In this document: positions 35,644-43,594 of the stretch, one piece after another
Position numbering within the stretch: position 1 is the stretch's first letter
Layout of the letters: every line of letters begins with the position of its first letter
Source: Sorangium cellulosum
Lineage (GTDB): Bacteria; Myxococcota_A; Polyangia; Polyangiales; Polyangiaceae
Assembly (NCBI RefSeq): GCF_002950945.1
Contig: NZ_CP012673.1
Location: 310,001 to 374,000, forward strand
DNA length: 64,000 nucleotides
Reading direction: 5' to 3'
Made by a program: the position numbers and the translations under genes
Notes under the pieces: model-generated
The model's database searches: none
The model's input: the letters and a program-made list of their open reading frames with translations, nothing else
Told to the model about the DNA's origin: nothing

Positions 35644-35698
35644 TGGAAGGTACCGCAAGTGGAAGGAACTTCCAGAAACAAAATGGAAGGATCCTCCA
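35644..35698. promoter_or_regulatory. TetR-type operator cluster between SDR and TetR genes
   Basis: Two near-perfect palindromes share one core: TGGAAGGAACTTCCA (35660-35674) and TGGAAGGATCCTCCA (35684-35698), centred 24 bp apart. A half-related copy TGGAAGGTACCGCA lies at 35644-35657. They sit in the 121-bp divergent intergenic region, the usual place for a TetR autoregulator that also controls its neighbour. Confidence 0.65.
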
Positions 35699-35745
35699 GT
35701 AAGGCCGGCTGGTCAGCGGCGTGCGGCTGGGGTAGGGGAGGGGCC

Positions 35746-36450
35746 ATGGCCGTGGCTCGACAGAGCGGCGTGGCCCGCCGGGAGGCGCTGCTGGACGCGG
35801 CGCTCCGCTGCTTCGCGGAGCGGGGCCTCTTGCGCACCGGCATCGAGGACGTCCGCAAGGCGGCGGGGGCGAGCCCATCGAGCGTGTACCACCTCTTCGA
35901 GGACTTCCCGGCGCTGGTGGCGGCGCTGCTGGAGCGGACCTTCGAGCGGATGGCGGGGTACATGACCGCGCGTGTGCTCGCCGAGAGGACGGCGCGCGCG
36001 GCGGTGCGGACGCTGGTGGAGGCGCACCTGACCTGGGTGTTCGACCACGAGGCCGAGGCGCGTTTCATGTACCAGGCGCTCGCGCTGGAGCTGGACGGGC
36101 ATCACCGCGCCGCGCTCCGGGACACCAAGGCGCGGCTCAAGGCGGAGATGATGGCGCACATGACGGAGCTCGGCGTCTTCTCCGGGGCGGGCTCGTCCGG
36201 GTCGTCCGGCTCGTCCGAGGTGATGTTCGACGTCGTGCTGCTCGGGCCGGCGCACCAGGCCTGCCGCGTGTATCTGTCAGCGTCCGGCGCGGTGGACCCT
36301 GCGTGGATGAGGGCGATGCTGCCCGAGCTGGCGTGCGGGGCGCTGGCTGCGGTGGAGCCGGCGGCGCGGGCGGCGCGGAGAGGGCGGCGGGGGGCCGGCG
36401 CGGAGCCGGCTCAGAAGCCCGGGGGGAGAAGGAAGAGCAAAGCGAGGTGA
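35746..36450 (+). CDS. TetR family transcriptional regulator
   Basis: 234 residues. N-terminal HTH (about 5-60): ARREALLDAALRCFAERGLL followed by TGIEDVRKAAGASPSSVYHL and FEDFPALVAALLE. The C-terminal ligand-binding part (70-210) is helical, with a Gly/Ser stretch (GSSGSSGSS) near 145 and a basic tail. RBS GGGGAGG precedes ATG 35746; a longer frame upstream runs antisense through the SDR start. The palindromes in the divergent spacer are its probable binding sites. Confidence 0.85.
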   Translation: MAVARQSGVARREALLDAALRCFAERGLLRTGIEDVRKAAGASPSSVYHLFEDFPALVAALLERTFERMAGYMTARVLAERTARAAVRTLVEAHLTWVFDHEAEARFMYQALALELDGHHRAALRDTKARLKAEMMAHMTELGVFSGAGSSGSSGSSEVMFDVVLLGPAHQACRVYLSASGAVDPAWMRAMLPELACGALAAVEPAARAARRGRRGAGAEPAQKPGGRRKSKAR

Positions 36451-36583
36451 GGATGTGATGGGGGAATCGCGGCGCCTGTGTCGGGCTGACCTCTGGGGCT
36501 CCGGGGCGGCATAGGCCTCCGGCCCAGACCTCGAGGCGACAGAAGATCCATGATGCGAGACGACACCCTCTTGCCTCGCGGAG

Positions 36584-37504
36584 TTACGCAGACTCTTCCT
36601 CGAAGTAATCGCTATCCATCTTCGGCACCTTGACCGGTCGTAGGGTGACGCCAACTTCATGATCGATCATGAGTTCGGCAAGTCGACCGCCGTCGACCAG
36701 CACGACGCGCTCGACGGACCGGGCAAAGTCTAACGCCTGAGCAGTGAACGAGGATGTTGTTATGAGCACGCCCTTGTTCGCCCGTTGTCCCGCGAGAGCA
36801 CCGTAGAACGCTTGAACTTCCGGGCGTCCGACGGTCTGCTGCCAGCGTTTCGCTTGAACGTAGACCTTCTCCAAGCCGAGCTTATCGAGCGAGATTACTC
36901 CGTCGATGCCACCATCTCCAGAGCCGCCAACACGCTGAAGGTCCGCGCGGCTCGCGCCGTATCCCATGCGGTGCAGTAGGTCGAGCACGATGGTCTCGAA
37001 GAACGTAGGTGAAACTCGACGAAGTGCCTCGAACACTTCGGCGGCGACGGTACGACGAAGCTCGGCCACCGCCTCCTCGAGACGGTCGTCGGGACTAGCC
37101 GCGATGGCGGATGCCGCGGGACCTGCGACCGATGGTGCCATTTCAGCGGCGGCGCCGCGAAGACGTACGTCGGTATGGCTCGTGGCGAGCTCCTCGAGTT
37201 GCTCATCCGACAGAGCTTTTGGGTTCTTGGCGACAAACGCAAGACCATCCGGGGTAAGCTGCCAGAATCCACGTCTTGGGCTGCTCGAAAGTCCAGCTCG
37301 CTTGAGACGGTCGTGAGCCCAGCCAGCGCGATTCTTGAAGACGGGCTGGATGCCACTGGGCAACAATTCCTGCCTATCTGCTTCCGTCAAGCGCAGGGCG
37401 TTCGCCGCTGCCTCGTGGACATCACGAGCAGGAGCTCCAGCTGGGTGAGCCGACAGGTATCTGAGGATCGGCTCGATGAACATATCGAAAGTGGGGACCG
37501 TCAT
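36584..37504 (-). CDS. Mrr-type restriction endonuclease
   Basis: 306 residues. The N-terminal winged-helix Mrr_N domain (about 1-100) is MTVPTFDMFIEPILRYLSAH followed by GWAHDRLKRAGL and RGFWQLTPDG. The C-terminal Mrr catalytic domain (about 165-280) has FFETIVLDLLHRMGYG, GGSGDGGIDGVI and VYVQAKRWQQTVGRPEVQAF, which supply the D...QxK nuclease core. It probably cleaves modified (methylated) foreign DNA as a type IV enzyme; no methyltransferase is adjacent. It lies in a remnant-rich stretch beside an integrase fragment. Confidence 0.9.
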   Translation of the reverse strand: MTVPTFDMFIEPILRYLSAHPAGAPARDVHEAAANALRLTEADRQELLPSGIQPVFKNRAGWAHDRLKRAGLSSSPRRGFWQLTPDGLAFVAKNPKALSDEQLEELATSHTDVRLRGAAAEMAPSVAGPAASAIAASPDDRLEEAVAELRRTVAAEVFEALRRVSPTFFETIVLDLLHRMGYGASRADLQRVGGSGDGGIDGVISLDKLGLEKVYVQAKRWQQTVGRPEVQAFYGALAGQRANKGVLITTSSFTAQALDFARSVERVVLVDGGRLAELMIDHEVGVTLRPVKVPKMDSDYFEEESA

Positions 37505-37561
37505 GTTGCCTTCTGCCTAACGTCACAATCAGCTGTGATGCGCTATCTACGCGGGTCCGCA

Positions 37562-37680
37562 TGCAGGCGGCGAACCGTGCTGCTCGGCCACAGGGATGTG
37601 CGGACCACGATGGTCTACACCCGCATCATCGACCGCGGCCCTCTCGGCGTCATCAGCCGCAGGAGCCGCAGACCGCCGTC
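37562..37680 (+). pseudogene. Tyrosine recombinase/integrase C-terminal remnant
   Basis: The frame reads TVLLGHRDVRTTMVYTRIID followed by RGPLGVISR. It contains the LLGH and catalytic Tyr (MVYT) region of tyrosine recombinases, and the ending RGPLGV is typical of integron-like/XerD-type integrases. The normal residues before LLGH are altered and the N-terminal catalytic domain is absent, so this is a fragment. Confidence 0.7.
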
Positions 37681-38145
37681 GCCGCATGGAGCGCCATGAA
37701 CTCCGACCCCACCCCGTCGTGCCGCCCCCACTCATCGTGGAAAGGTAGCGTATCCGACGGCTACCCCGCCTTGTCAAGGAGACCAGCGCAGGCGGCGCGT
37801 GCGGGCTACACGCCGGACGAGGGGGCGAGCGGGGCCTCGACGCCCTACCCCTCCGAGCCAGGAAGGCCTGGAACGGCGCGGCCGAGCAGCGGCCGGCTAT
37901 TCGAGCTGCCGCGATGTACCGACGTCTCCACCTCGCGGGACAGCGTCCGCAGTCGCAGCAAAGGACGGGCCAACTCTGAGCCAAGCGCGCGCTGGCCGCT
38001 TCCGCCCGTCCCCTGTGCTTTTTTTGTCGCCGGCGCCCGCCGGCGCGCCGGGGGCCGGGCATCGTGAGCCAGGCGCACGACCTCGGACGGCGTGGGAACA
38101 GGCGCTCGCCCCGGCTGGGACCACGCTTCCGTGGTACGCTCGGCC
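37681..38145. other. Intergenic region, no gene seen
   Basis: 465 bp between the integrase remnant and the Uma2 gene. Frames are low-complexity. A CTTTTTTTGTCGCC T-run at about 38018 is conspicuous in this GC-rich stretch, but I find no stem before it. Confidence 0.4.
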
Positions 38146-38751
38146 ATGACCACCGGCGTGCTGCCGCGCGATCTGGATCCTGATCGCAACGCACCGGAGG
38201 TCGAGGCCGCATTCGAGGCGGTGCCGCCCGAACAAGTGGCAGAGATCCTCGACGGGGAACTCTTCATCTTTCCGCGGCCCGGCCGCCCCCACACGCGGAG
38301 CGCATCACGTCTCACGATGAAGCTCGGCAGCGCCTTCGACCTCGGCGATGGCGGGCCCGGCGGCTGGGTGCTCCTGGATGAACCGGAGCTCCACCTCGGG
38401 CCGCGGCCGGACAAGGTGGTCCCCGATCTCGCAGGGTGGAAGCGGGAGCGCATGCCGGACGCCCTCGGGGACGAGGCCACGCCCGCGCACTACGACGTCC
38501 CTCCGGACTGGGTGTGCGAGGTGATCTCGCCGCGTACCGAGCGCGTCGACCGGGGGAAGAAGATGCGGATCTACCGCCGCGAAGGCGTGGGGCACGTGTG
38601 GCTGCTCAGCCCCTTGCTGCGGACACTCGAGGTGTACCGACTCGAGGGCGGGCGGTGGGTGCTGCTCGAGACCTACGAAGAGGACGCGAAGGTGAAGGCC
38701 GAGCCGTTCGATGCGGTGGAGCTCGATCTGGCGTCGATCTGGACCAGATGA
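38146..38751 (+). CDS. Uma2 family endonuclease-like protein (DUF820)
   Basis: 201 residues with the PD-(D/E)XK-like Uma2 core: FEAVPPEQVAEILDGELFIF, VPDLAGWKRERMP, WVCEVISPRTERVDRGKKMR, IYRREGVGHVWLL. The conserved D of VPDLAGW, E of CEVISP and K of GKKMR are the putative catalytic residues. The family is abundant in cyanobacteria and myxobacteria and of uncertain function (putative restriction endonuclease or recombinase remnant). It is a complete, isolated gene. Confidence 0.85.
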   Translation: MTTGVLPRDLDPDRNAPEVEAAFEAVPPEQVAEILDGELFIFPRPGRPHTRSASRLTMKLGSAFDLGDGGPGGWVLLDEPELHLGPRPDKVVPDLAGWKRERMPDALGDEATPAHYDVPPDWVCEVISPRTERVDRGKKMRIYRREGVGHVWLLSPLLRTLEVYRLEGGRWVLLETYEEDAKVKAEPFDAVELDLASIWTR

Positions 38752-38799
38752 ACGGTCGCACGCCAGCGCACCTCATCGGAAGTCACATCGATCGAACCC

Positions 38800-38883
38800 A
38801 TGATGCTGCGCGCGCTGAGCCTCGGCAGCGCCCCGCCTGGGACGACATGCTCCCGGAGCTCCACGTCGACCTGGCCCTTCGCG
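38800..38883 (+). pseudogene. Fragment related to the 47244-47648 gene
   Basis: Codons from 38803 give MLRALSLGSAPP and then, after a one-base shift, PELHVDLAL. This mirrors VMLRALSLGSPPAWDDAPPE and FQVDLA of the intact gene 8.4 kb away. Only about 25 codons survive. Confidence 0.55.
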
Positions 38884-38959
38884 GTCCTTCTCCGCGAGCC
38901 CGGCGACGTGCACCGCGAGGGGCCCCTCCACCGGCCGGACCTGGGCTACTGTGATCGCC

Positions 38960-39460
38960 ATGAACCTCGCCGGAATTGCCCACATCCAGCTCTCGGTCAC
39001 CGACTTCCCGCGCAGCCGCGCGTTCTACCGCGCCCTGTGCGAGCACTTCGAGATGCAGTGCCAGTACGACGATCCGGGCAGCGAGACCGAACGGCCCTCG
39101 CTCTATTACATCGGCGGCAAGACCGGCCTGCTCATCCGCCCGGTGAACCCGGAGTACGCCGGCGCCCGCTTTCACCAGTACAAGCCCGGCCTGCACCACC
39201 TGTGCTTCCGCGCCCGCAGCCGCGAGGACATCGACGCATTCCACGCGTTCTTCGAGAGCACCCTGGCTGCGCTCGGCGGCAAGCTCGTTCATGCGCCGCA
39301 GGAGGGGGCATGGGCGGCGGGCTACTACTCGATCGTGTTCGAGGATCCGGACGGCATCCGGCTCGAGATCAACCACGTCCCCGGCAAGGGCAACCTGGCC
39401 GAGGGCGTCACGCTGCCGTTGCCCACGTTCGGCCCGGGGGGTGTGCCCGAGCAAGAGTGA
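38960..39460 (+). CDS. VOC/glyoxalase superfamily protein
   Basis: 166 residues in the two-module VOC fold: GIAHIQLSVTDFPRSRAFYR (first module; His ligand) and GLHHLCFRARSREDIDAFHA followed by IVFEDPDGIRLEINH (second module; His and Glu ligands). VOC enzymes use a divalent metal for isomerase, lyase, dioxygenase or resistance reactions; the substrate here is unknown. ATG 38960 is preferred to a start three codons upstream. Confidence 0.8.
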   Translation: MNLAGIAHIQLSVTDFPRSRAFYRALCEHFEMQCQYDDPGSETERPSLYYIGGKTGLLIRPVNPEYAGARFHQYKPGLHHLCFRARSREDIDAFHAFFESTLAALGGKLVHAPQEGAWAAGYYSIVFEDPDGIRLEINHVPGKGNLAEGVTLPLPTFGPGGVPEQE

Positions 39461-39555
39461 CCGTGAAGCGCACGGCGTCCGCTCGGCCGGGGGCGCCGCC
39501 CGCGGCCGGAGGGCGTCCCTGGCCTCGGCGCAGCCCGTGATGGTAGGCCTGGACC

Positions 39556-40353
39556 ATGCACGAGCCGAGCGTGGGCCAAGTGGTCGCCGAGCTGCGCGCG
39601 CTCGGCGTGAGGCCGGGCGGCGTCCTCCTCGTCCACACGTCGTTCAAGGCGGTGCGTCCGATCGAGGGCGGGCCGCTCGGGCTGATCCGCGCCCTGCGCG
39701 CGGCGGTCGGGGACGACGGCACGCTCGTGATGCCGACGATGACCGACGGACAGCGCGTGTTCGATCCCCGGTCCACGCCGACCTGCGGCATGGGGATCAC
39801 CGCCGAGACGTTCTGGCGTCAGCCCGGCGTGCTGCGCAGCGGCCATCCCGGCGGCTCCTTCGCCGCCGCCGGACCGCAAGCCGAGCGCATCTGCGCGCCG
39901 CAGCCGCTGTCACCGCCGCATGGGCCGGACAGCCCCCCGGGCCGCGTCCACGAGCTCGGAGGCCAGGTGCTGCTGCTCGGCGTCACGCACTCCGAGAACA
40001 CGACGCTCCACGTCGCGGAGGCGATCGCGTGGGTTCCCTACTCGGTCGCGCACCCGTGCGTCCTCGAGGTCGACGGCGTGGCCCGGACCGAGATGGTCCA
40101 CGAGACGGATCATTGCTGCCGGCGCTTCGGGCTCGCCGATGGCTGGCTGCGCGAACGGGGGCTACAGCGGGAGGGGAGGGTGGGCAACGCCCACGCTCGC
40201 CTGTGCGATTCACACGATCTCGTGGCGGTGGCGGTCGAGCACCTCGCAATGAATCCGCTGGTGTTCCTCTGCCCGCGCGGCGAGGGCTGCGAGCAGTGTG
40301 ACGTGGCGCGCGCCAGCGTGCCGGCGGACCGAGTCCGCGGAGATCATGAATGA
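39556..40353 (+). CDS. AAC(3)-family N-acetyltransferase
   Basis: 265 residues of the antibiotic_NAT family: LLVHTSFKAVRPIEGGP, LVMPTMTD, RSGHPGGSFAAAGPQAE, PGRVHELGGQVLLLGVTHSE and NTTLHVAEAIAW are the conserved series. Enzymes of this fold acetylate the 3-amino group of aminoglycosides with acetyl-CoA, but many chromosomal members (YokD-like) act on other substrates. Environmental bacteria carry such genes naturally, so this is not proof of resistance. The C-terminus ends in a Cys-containing CPRGEGCEQCDVA tail. It is convergent with a GNAT gene. Confidence 0.85.
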   Translation: MHEPSVGQVVAELRALGVRPGGVLLVHTSFKAVRPIEGGPLGLIRALRAAVGDDGTLVMPTMTDGQRVFDPRSTPTCGMGITAETFWRQPGVLRSGHPGGSFAAAGPQAERICAPQPLSPPHGPDSPPGRVHELGGQVLLLGVTHSENTTLHVAEAIAWVPYSVAHPCVLEVDGVARTEMVHETDHCCRRFGLADGWLRERGLQREGRVGNAHARLCDSHDLVAVAVEHLAMNPLVFLCPRGEGCEQCDVARASVPADRVRGDHE

Positions 40354-40358
40354 GGGGT

Positions 40359-40384
40359 GGCCGGCCCCCGGGCGATAGCCGGCC
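40359..40384. terminator. Possible bidirectional hairpin between convergent genes
   Basis: GGCCGGC (40359-40365) and GCCGGCC (40378-40384) form a 7-bp stem with a 12-nt loop in the 49-bp gap between the convergent AAC(3) and GNAT genes. No U-tract is present. Confidence 0.3.
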
Positions 40385-40402
40385 TGCCGCCGCGCGGCCC
40401 TC

Positions 40403-41242
40403 TCAGGCGAAGGACTTGATGAGCATCGCCTGCGAGTACACGGCCACGAGGCCCGCGCGCTCCAGGTTGCGCTGCGAGGTGCTCCCCGCCCCCGCCACCG
40501 AGTAGGCGAGGTCGCACCCCACGTCGCGGGCGTACGCGACGCGGGCGTCGATCAGGGCGCGCTGTACGCCCCGGCCGCGGTGGGCCTCCAGCGTGGCGCC
40601 CGCGAACAGGAGAGCGACCCGCTCGTGCACGCAGACCGCGCCGACGCCGGCGACGGCGCCGCCCGTGAGCGACGCGAAGAAGTACGCCGCCCCGGGCTGG
40701 TGGAAGCCCGCCTCGAAGATGTCGACCCGATCGGGCGGAGGCTCGCCCGGCAGGGCGAAGGCGGAGAGCGAGGCCGCGACCCACGCCGAGGCCTCCTCGC
40801 GCGCGGCGCGCCGCACGACCACGCCGCCGCGCGCGGCCGGCTCCGGCGCGTGGGCCTCGGCGGCGAGGGCCAGGTGGCGCACGAGCACGGTGTCGAGCGA
40901 GTCCAGGCGGAAGCCGCGCTCCCCGAGCCGCGCGAGCAGCGAAGGGTGGGCGAAGGGCGAGACCAGGATGCGCGCCGCGGTGCCGCGCGAGGCGTAGAAG
41001 TCCTCGAGGGCCTCGACGTCGCGCGCCTCGACGGGGCCGCTCATGCCGAGGCCGGCCGCGCGCGAGACCCGGGCGTGCGGGACGACGAACGCGGCGCGGC
41101 CGTCCGCGATGACGGCGACGGCGGCACGCTGCGCCGGGACCCGCACGGCGACCTCGCGCGCGAACGCCTCGACCTTCGCGGCCTCGGCGGCCTCGATGCG
41201 GGCGGACAGGGCGCGATCGACGAAGACAGGCCGGGAGGTCAC
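40403..41242 (-). CDS. GNAT family N-acetyltransferase, paralogue of 24112-24981
   Basis: 279 residues with the same two-part layout as the GNAT at 24 kb. The first half contains GLGMSGPVEARDVEALEDFY and LLARLGERGFRLDSLDTVLV; the second GNAT half has GVGAVCVHERVALLFAGATL, EAHRGRGVQRALIDARVAYA (acetyl-CoA loop) and the end strand YSQAMLI. The two proteins are clearly related but only moderately similar. Substrate unknown. Confidence 0.75.
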   Translation of the reverse strand: MTSRPVFVDRALSARIEAAEAAKVEAFAREVAVRVPAQRAAVAVIADGRAAFVVPHARVSRAAGLGMSGPVEARDVEALEDFYASRGTAARILVSPFAHPSLLARLGERGFRLDSLDTVLVRHLALAAEAHAPEPAARGGVVVRRAAREEASAWVAASLSAFALPGEPPPDRVDIFEAGFHQPGAAYFFASLTGGAVAGVGAVCVHERVALLFAGATLEAHRGRGVQRALIDARVAYARDVGCDLAYSVAGAGSTSQRNLERAGLVAVYSQAMLIKSFA

Positions 41243-41625
41243 GAGGGAACCGTAGCGCCGCAGACGGCGGCGCGGAAGCTACCTGATGCCCGACCGCCCA
41301 GGATGGCTCGGTGGCTGGGCAACCGGATGATTCATCGCCCGCTTCCCCAGCCAACCTCCAACCCCATCAGCGCAAGGATTGTTGAGAGTCAAGCTGGTTG
41401 ATGCCCTCTCGCTCGGGCTGGCTGATGGCCATCGCGCCGGTGAGCGGGCCTCGGTCACGGGCGTGATGGTCGGCCCATCGCTGGCCTGAGCGTGCCGGTG
41501 TTGGCCTGCGGTCCGCGCGGCGCTCCGGGGACCCCCATGACCAAGGAGCTCATGGCAGGTCCGGCGTGCGCCGCGAACCCATGTCGAAACGCCTCCTCGG
41601 CGTGCGACGCGCAGAGCCCGTGAGA
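41243..41625. other. Intergenic region, no gene seen
   Basis: 383 bp upstream of the GNAT and downstream of the zinc-ribbon gene. It contains short repeated GGCTGG/GATGGC words but no convincing frame, hairpin or RNA. Confidence 0.4.
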
Positions 41626-42222
41626 TCAATCGAAGAGGGATCCCAGCAGAGAGAACACCCCATCGAGCAGCGCGACGGCAGCCTCGGCGCCGCCCTCGGA
41701 GACGGCGTCCACGCCGACCTCGGCGACCCCCTCGAAGCTCGCTGCGCCTTGCTGCGCCTGGGCCGGCGCAGGCGCGGGGACGGTGCCCGCGACCGCCGCG
41801 CCTGCCACGGCGGCGCCCGCCACGGCGGCGCCGGCGCCCACGCCGACGCGCCAGCGCGAGCGCTGGGCGGCGATGGCGCCGGCCACCCGCTCGAGCTCGT
41901 GGCGGTCGTACCAGGTGCCGTGCGCGCCGCACATATCGAGATCCAGGCGCGCGGCCGCGGCGTGGGTGCGCTGCATGGGCCGCGTGCACACCGGGCAGTG
42001 GGCGATCGGGTTCACGTCCGCGTCGACCACGGCACGGGACGACGCGCGCGCCGCCAGGACGCTCGCCTCTTTCGGCAGCGCGTCGGCCAGACGCTGCGCG
42101 CAGGCGAGGCCGAGCCAGATGCCGCCGCAGCGTCCACAGCCGTGCAAGGTCATCCCGCCGGCCTGGCCGACATGGAGCGGAGCGGCGCAGCGGGGGCAGG
42201 TCAGGCTGACGAGCGAGGACAT
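41626..42222 (-). CDS. Double zinc-ribbon (zf-TFIIB) protein with hydrophobic tail
   Basis: 198 residues. The first zinc ribbon is CPRCAAPLHVGQ...GCGRCGGIWLG (residues 9-37), the second CPVCTRPMQR...LDMCGAHGTWYDRHELERV (about 76-113), matching the zf-TFIIB family with its GG.W/GTWYD signature. An Ala/Gly/Val-rich stretch follows (GVGAGAAVAGAAVAGAAVAG), made of short DNA repeats, and a hydrophobic end FSLLGSLFD. The tail may be membrane-associated. Such proteins are widespread and uncharacterised. Confidence 0.75.
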   Translation of the reverse strand: MSSLVSLTCPRCAAPLHVGQAGGMTLHGCGRCGGIWLGLACAQRLADALPKEASVLAARASSRAVVDADVNPIAHCPVCTRPMQRTHAAAARLDLDMCGAHGTWYDRHELERVAGAIAAQRSRWRVGVGAGAAVAGAAVAGAAVAGTVPAPAPAQAQQGAASFEGVAEVGVDAVSEGGAEAAVALLDGVFSLLGSLFD

Positions 42223-42402
42223 CCCGCCGCCGAGCGTACCACGCTCGCGCCGCGGGCGTGTCGCCTCTCGATCACGACCACAGGCTCAGCGCGCATGCGC
42301 GGCCAGCTCGTTGAGGTGCTCCTCGAGGTTCGTGGGATCATCGGCGTGGACAGCTCCGCTAGAGCGTCGATCAGCTTGAAACGCCCGAGAATGAAGAGAT
42401 GC

Positions 42403-42499
42403 GAACCGCAGAGGCACAGAGGGCACAGAGGGCACAGAGGGCACAGAGGGCACAGAGTTGTTTTGTTGTTCCTCTGTGTCCTCTGCGCCTCTGCGGTTC
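42403..42499. repeat. Nonamer tandem repeat inside an inverted repeat
   Basis: Five exact copies of GGCACAGAG (42413-42457) are flanked by GAACCGCAGAGG (42403-42414) and its inverse CCTCTGCGGTTC (42488-42499). The inner right part (CCTCTGTGTCCTCTGC) also pairs with the repeats, so the whole 97-bp unit folds into a long hairpin around a T-rich loop. It lies between two minus-strand genes, downstream of the zinc-ribbon gene's start and beyond the LysR end. Confidence 0.7.
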
Positions 42500-42530
42500 A
42501 TCTTCCCGGGGTTTCAACCCGTTCGGTGTC

Positions 42531-43472
42531 CTAGGGTCGTTCGCCCGCTCGGCGGGCGCGCCGCGCCCTCGCCTCCGGCGGGCCCGCGCGGCGCAGGAAG
42601 TCGAGGAACGCCCGCAGCGCGGGGGGCGTCTGCCGGCGGCTCGGGTAGTAGAGATAGAAGCCCGGGAACGACGGCGACCACGGCTCGAGGACGCGCGTCA
42701 GTGCGCCGGACTCGACCCAGGGCCGCGCCTGCTCGTCGAACAGGTACGCGATGCCCACGCCGTCGAGCGCGGCGCGCAGCGCCACGTCCACGTCGTTGAC
42801 GATGAGCGGGCCCTCGACCGCGACCTCCAGCGACTGCCTCCCCTTCTCGAACTCCCACCGGTACAGGCTCCCGTCGGTCGGCCAGCGCGTGTTGATGCAG
42901 CGGTGCCGGTGCAGATCGCGCGGGGTCGCGGGGACGCCGTGGCGCGCCAGGTAGCCCGGCGAGGCCACCGCCATCATCTCCAGATCGCCGCTCAGCTTCA
43001 CGGCCACCATGTCCTTCTCGAGGCGCTCGCCCAGCCGGACGCCGGCGTCGAAGCGGCGCGCGACGATGTCGGCGATCGCGTCCTCGACCACCACGTCGAG
43101 CACGATGTCCGGGTGCTCCTCGTGAAACCGGCCGATCAGCGGGGCGAGGCACCAGACCGCGGCGACCCGCGCCGTGTTGATCCGGAGCACGCCCGCCGGC
43201 CTGTCCCCGAACGACTTCACGTCGGCGACCGCCGCCTCGAGCTCGGTGAGCGCCGGGGCCAGCCGGGAGAGCAGCCGCGACCCCGCCTCGCTCGGCGCGA
43301 CGCTGCGCGTGGTGCGGTTCAGGAGGCGCACGCCGAGCCGCTCCTCCAGCTCCCGGATGGTCTGGCTCAGCGCCGAGGGCGAGACGCCCAGGTGGGCCGC
43401 CGCGCGGGCGAAGCTCCCGTGCTCCACGATCGCGGCGAAGGCTGTCAGATCGGCGAACTCTCTCCCGCGCAT
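42531..43472 (-). CDS. LysR-type transcriptional regulator
   Basis: 313 residues. The HTH is GSFARAAAHLGVSPSALSQT followed by IRELEERLGVRLLNRTTRSV. The co-inducer domain contains FDAGVRLGE and LYRWEFEKG, typical of the LysR subgroup that regulates adjacent oxidoreductases. It is divergent from an aldo/keto reductase, its likely target. Part of its start region lies within a 122-bp intergenic segment with a TGTCAATCATGTC motif. Confidence 0.85.
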   Translation of the reverse strand: MRGREFADLTAFAAIVEHGSFARAAAHLGVSPSALSQTIRELEERLGVRLLNRTTRSVAPSEAGSRLLSRLAPALTELEAAVADVKSFGDRPAGVLRINTARVAAVWCLAPLIGRFHEEHPDIVLDVVVEDAIADIVARRFDAGVRLGERLEKDMVAVKLSGDLEMMAVASPGYLARHGVPATPRDLHRHRCINTRWPTDGSLYRWEFEKGRQSLEVAVEGPLIVNDVDVALRAALDGVGIAYLFDEQARPWVESGALTRVLEPWSPSFPGFYLYYPSRRQTPPALRAFLDFLRRAGPPEARARRARRAGERP

Positions 43473-43594
43473 TCTGTACCCCTGGCTTAACAGGCCATGT
43501 CAATCATGTCGGATTTTCTGAAGAGCGTCAGCCGCTTACTCTCCGGATCGAGGCAGGCCACCGCGACGCGCCTGCCGGAGACGTGGAGATAGCC

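Noticed and set aside
39556..40353. AAC(3) homologue as evidence of acquired resistance
   Set aside because: No mobile element, integron or atypical composition adjoins it, and the family has many chromosomal members with other substrates.
42413..42457. Regular repeats considered as a CRISPR array
   Set aside because: The units are 9 bp and contiguous, with no spacers and no cas genes nearby.
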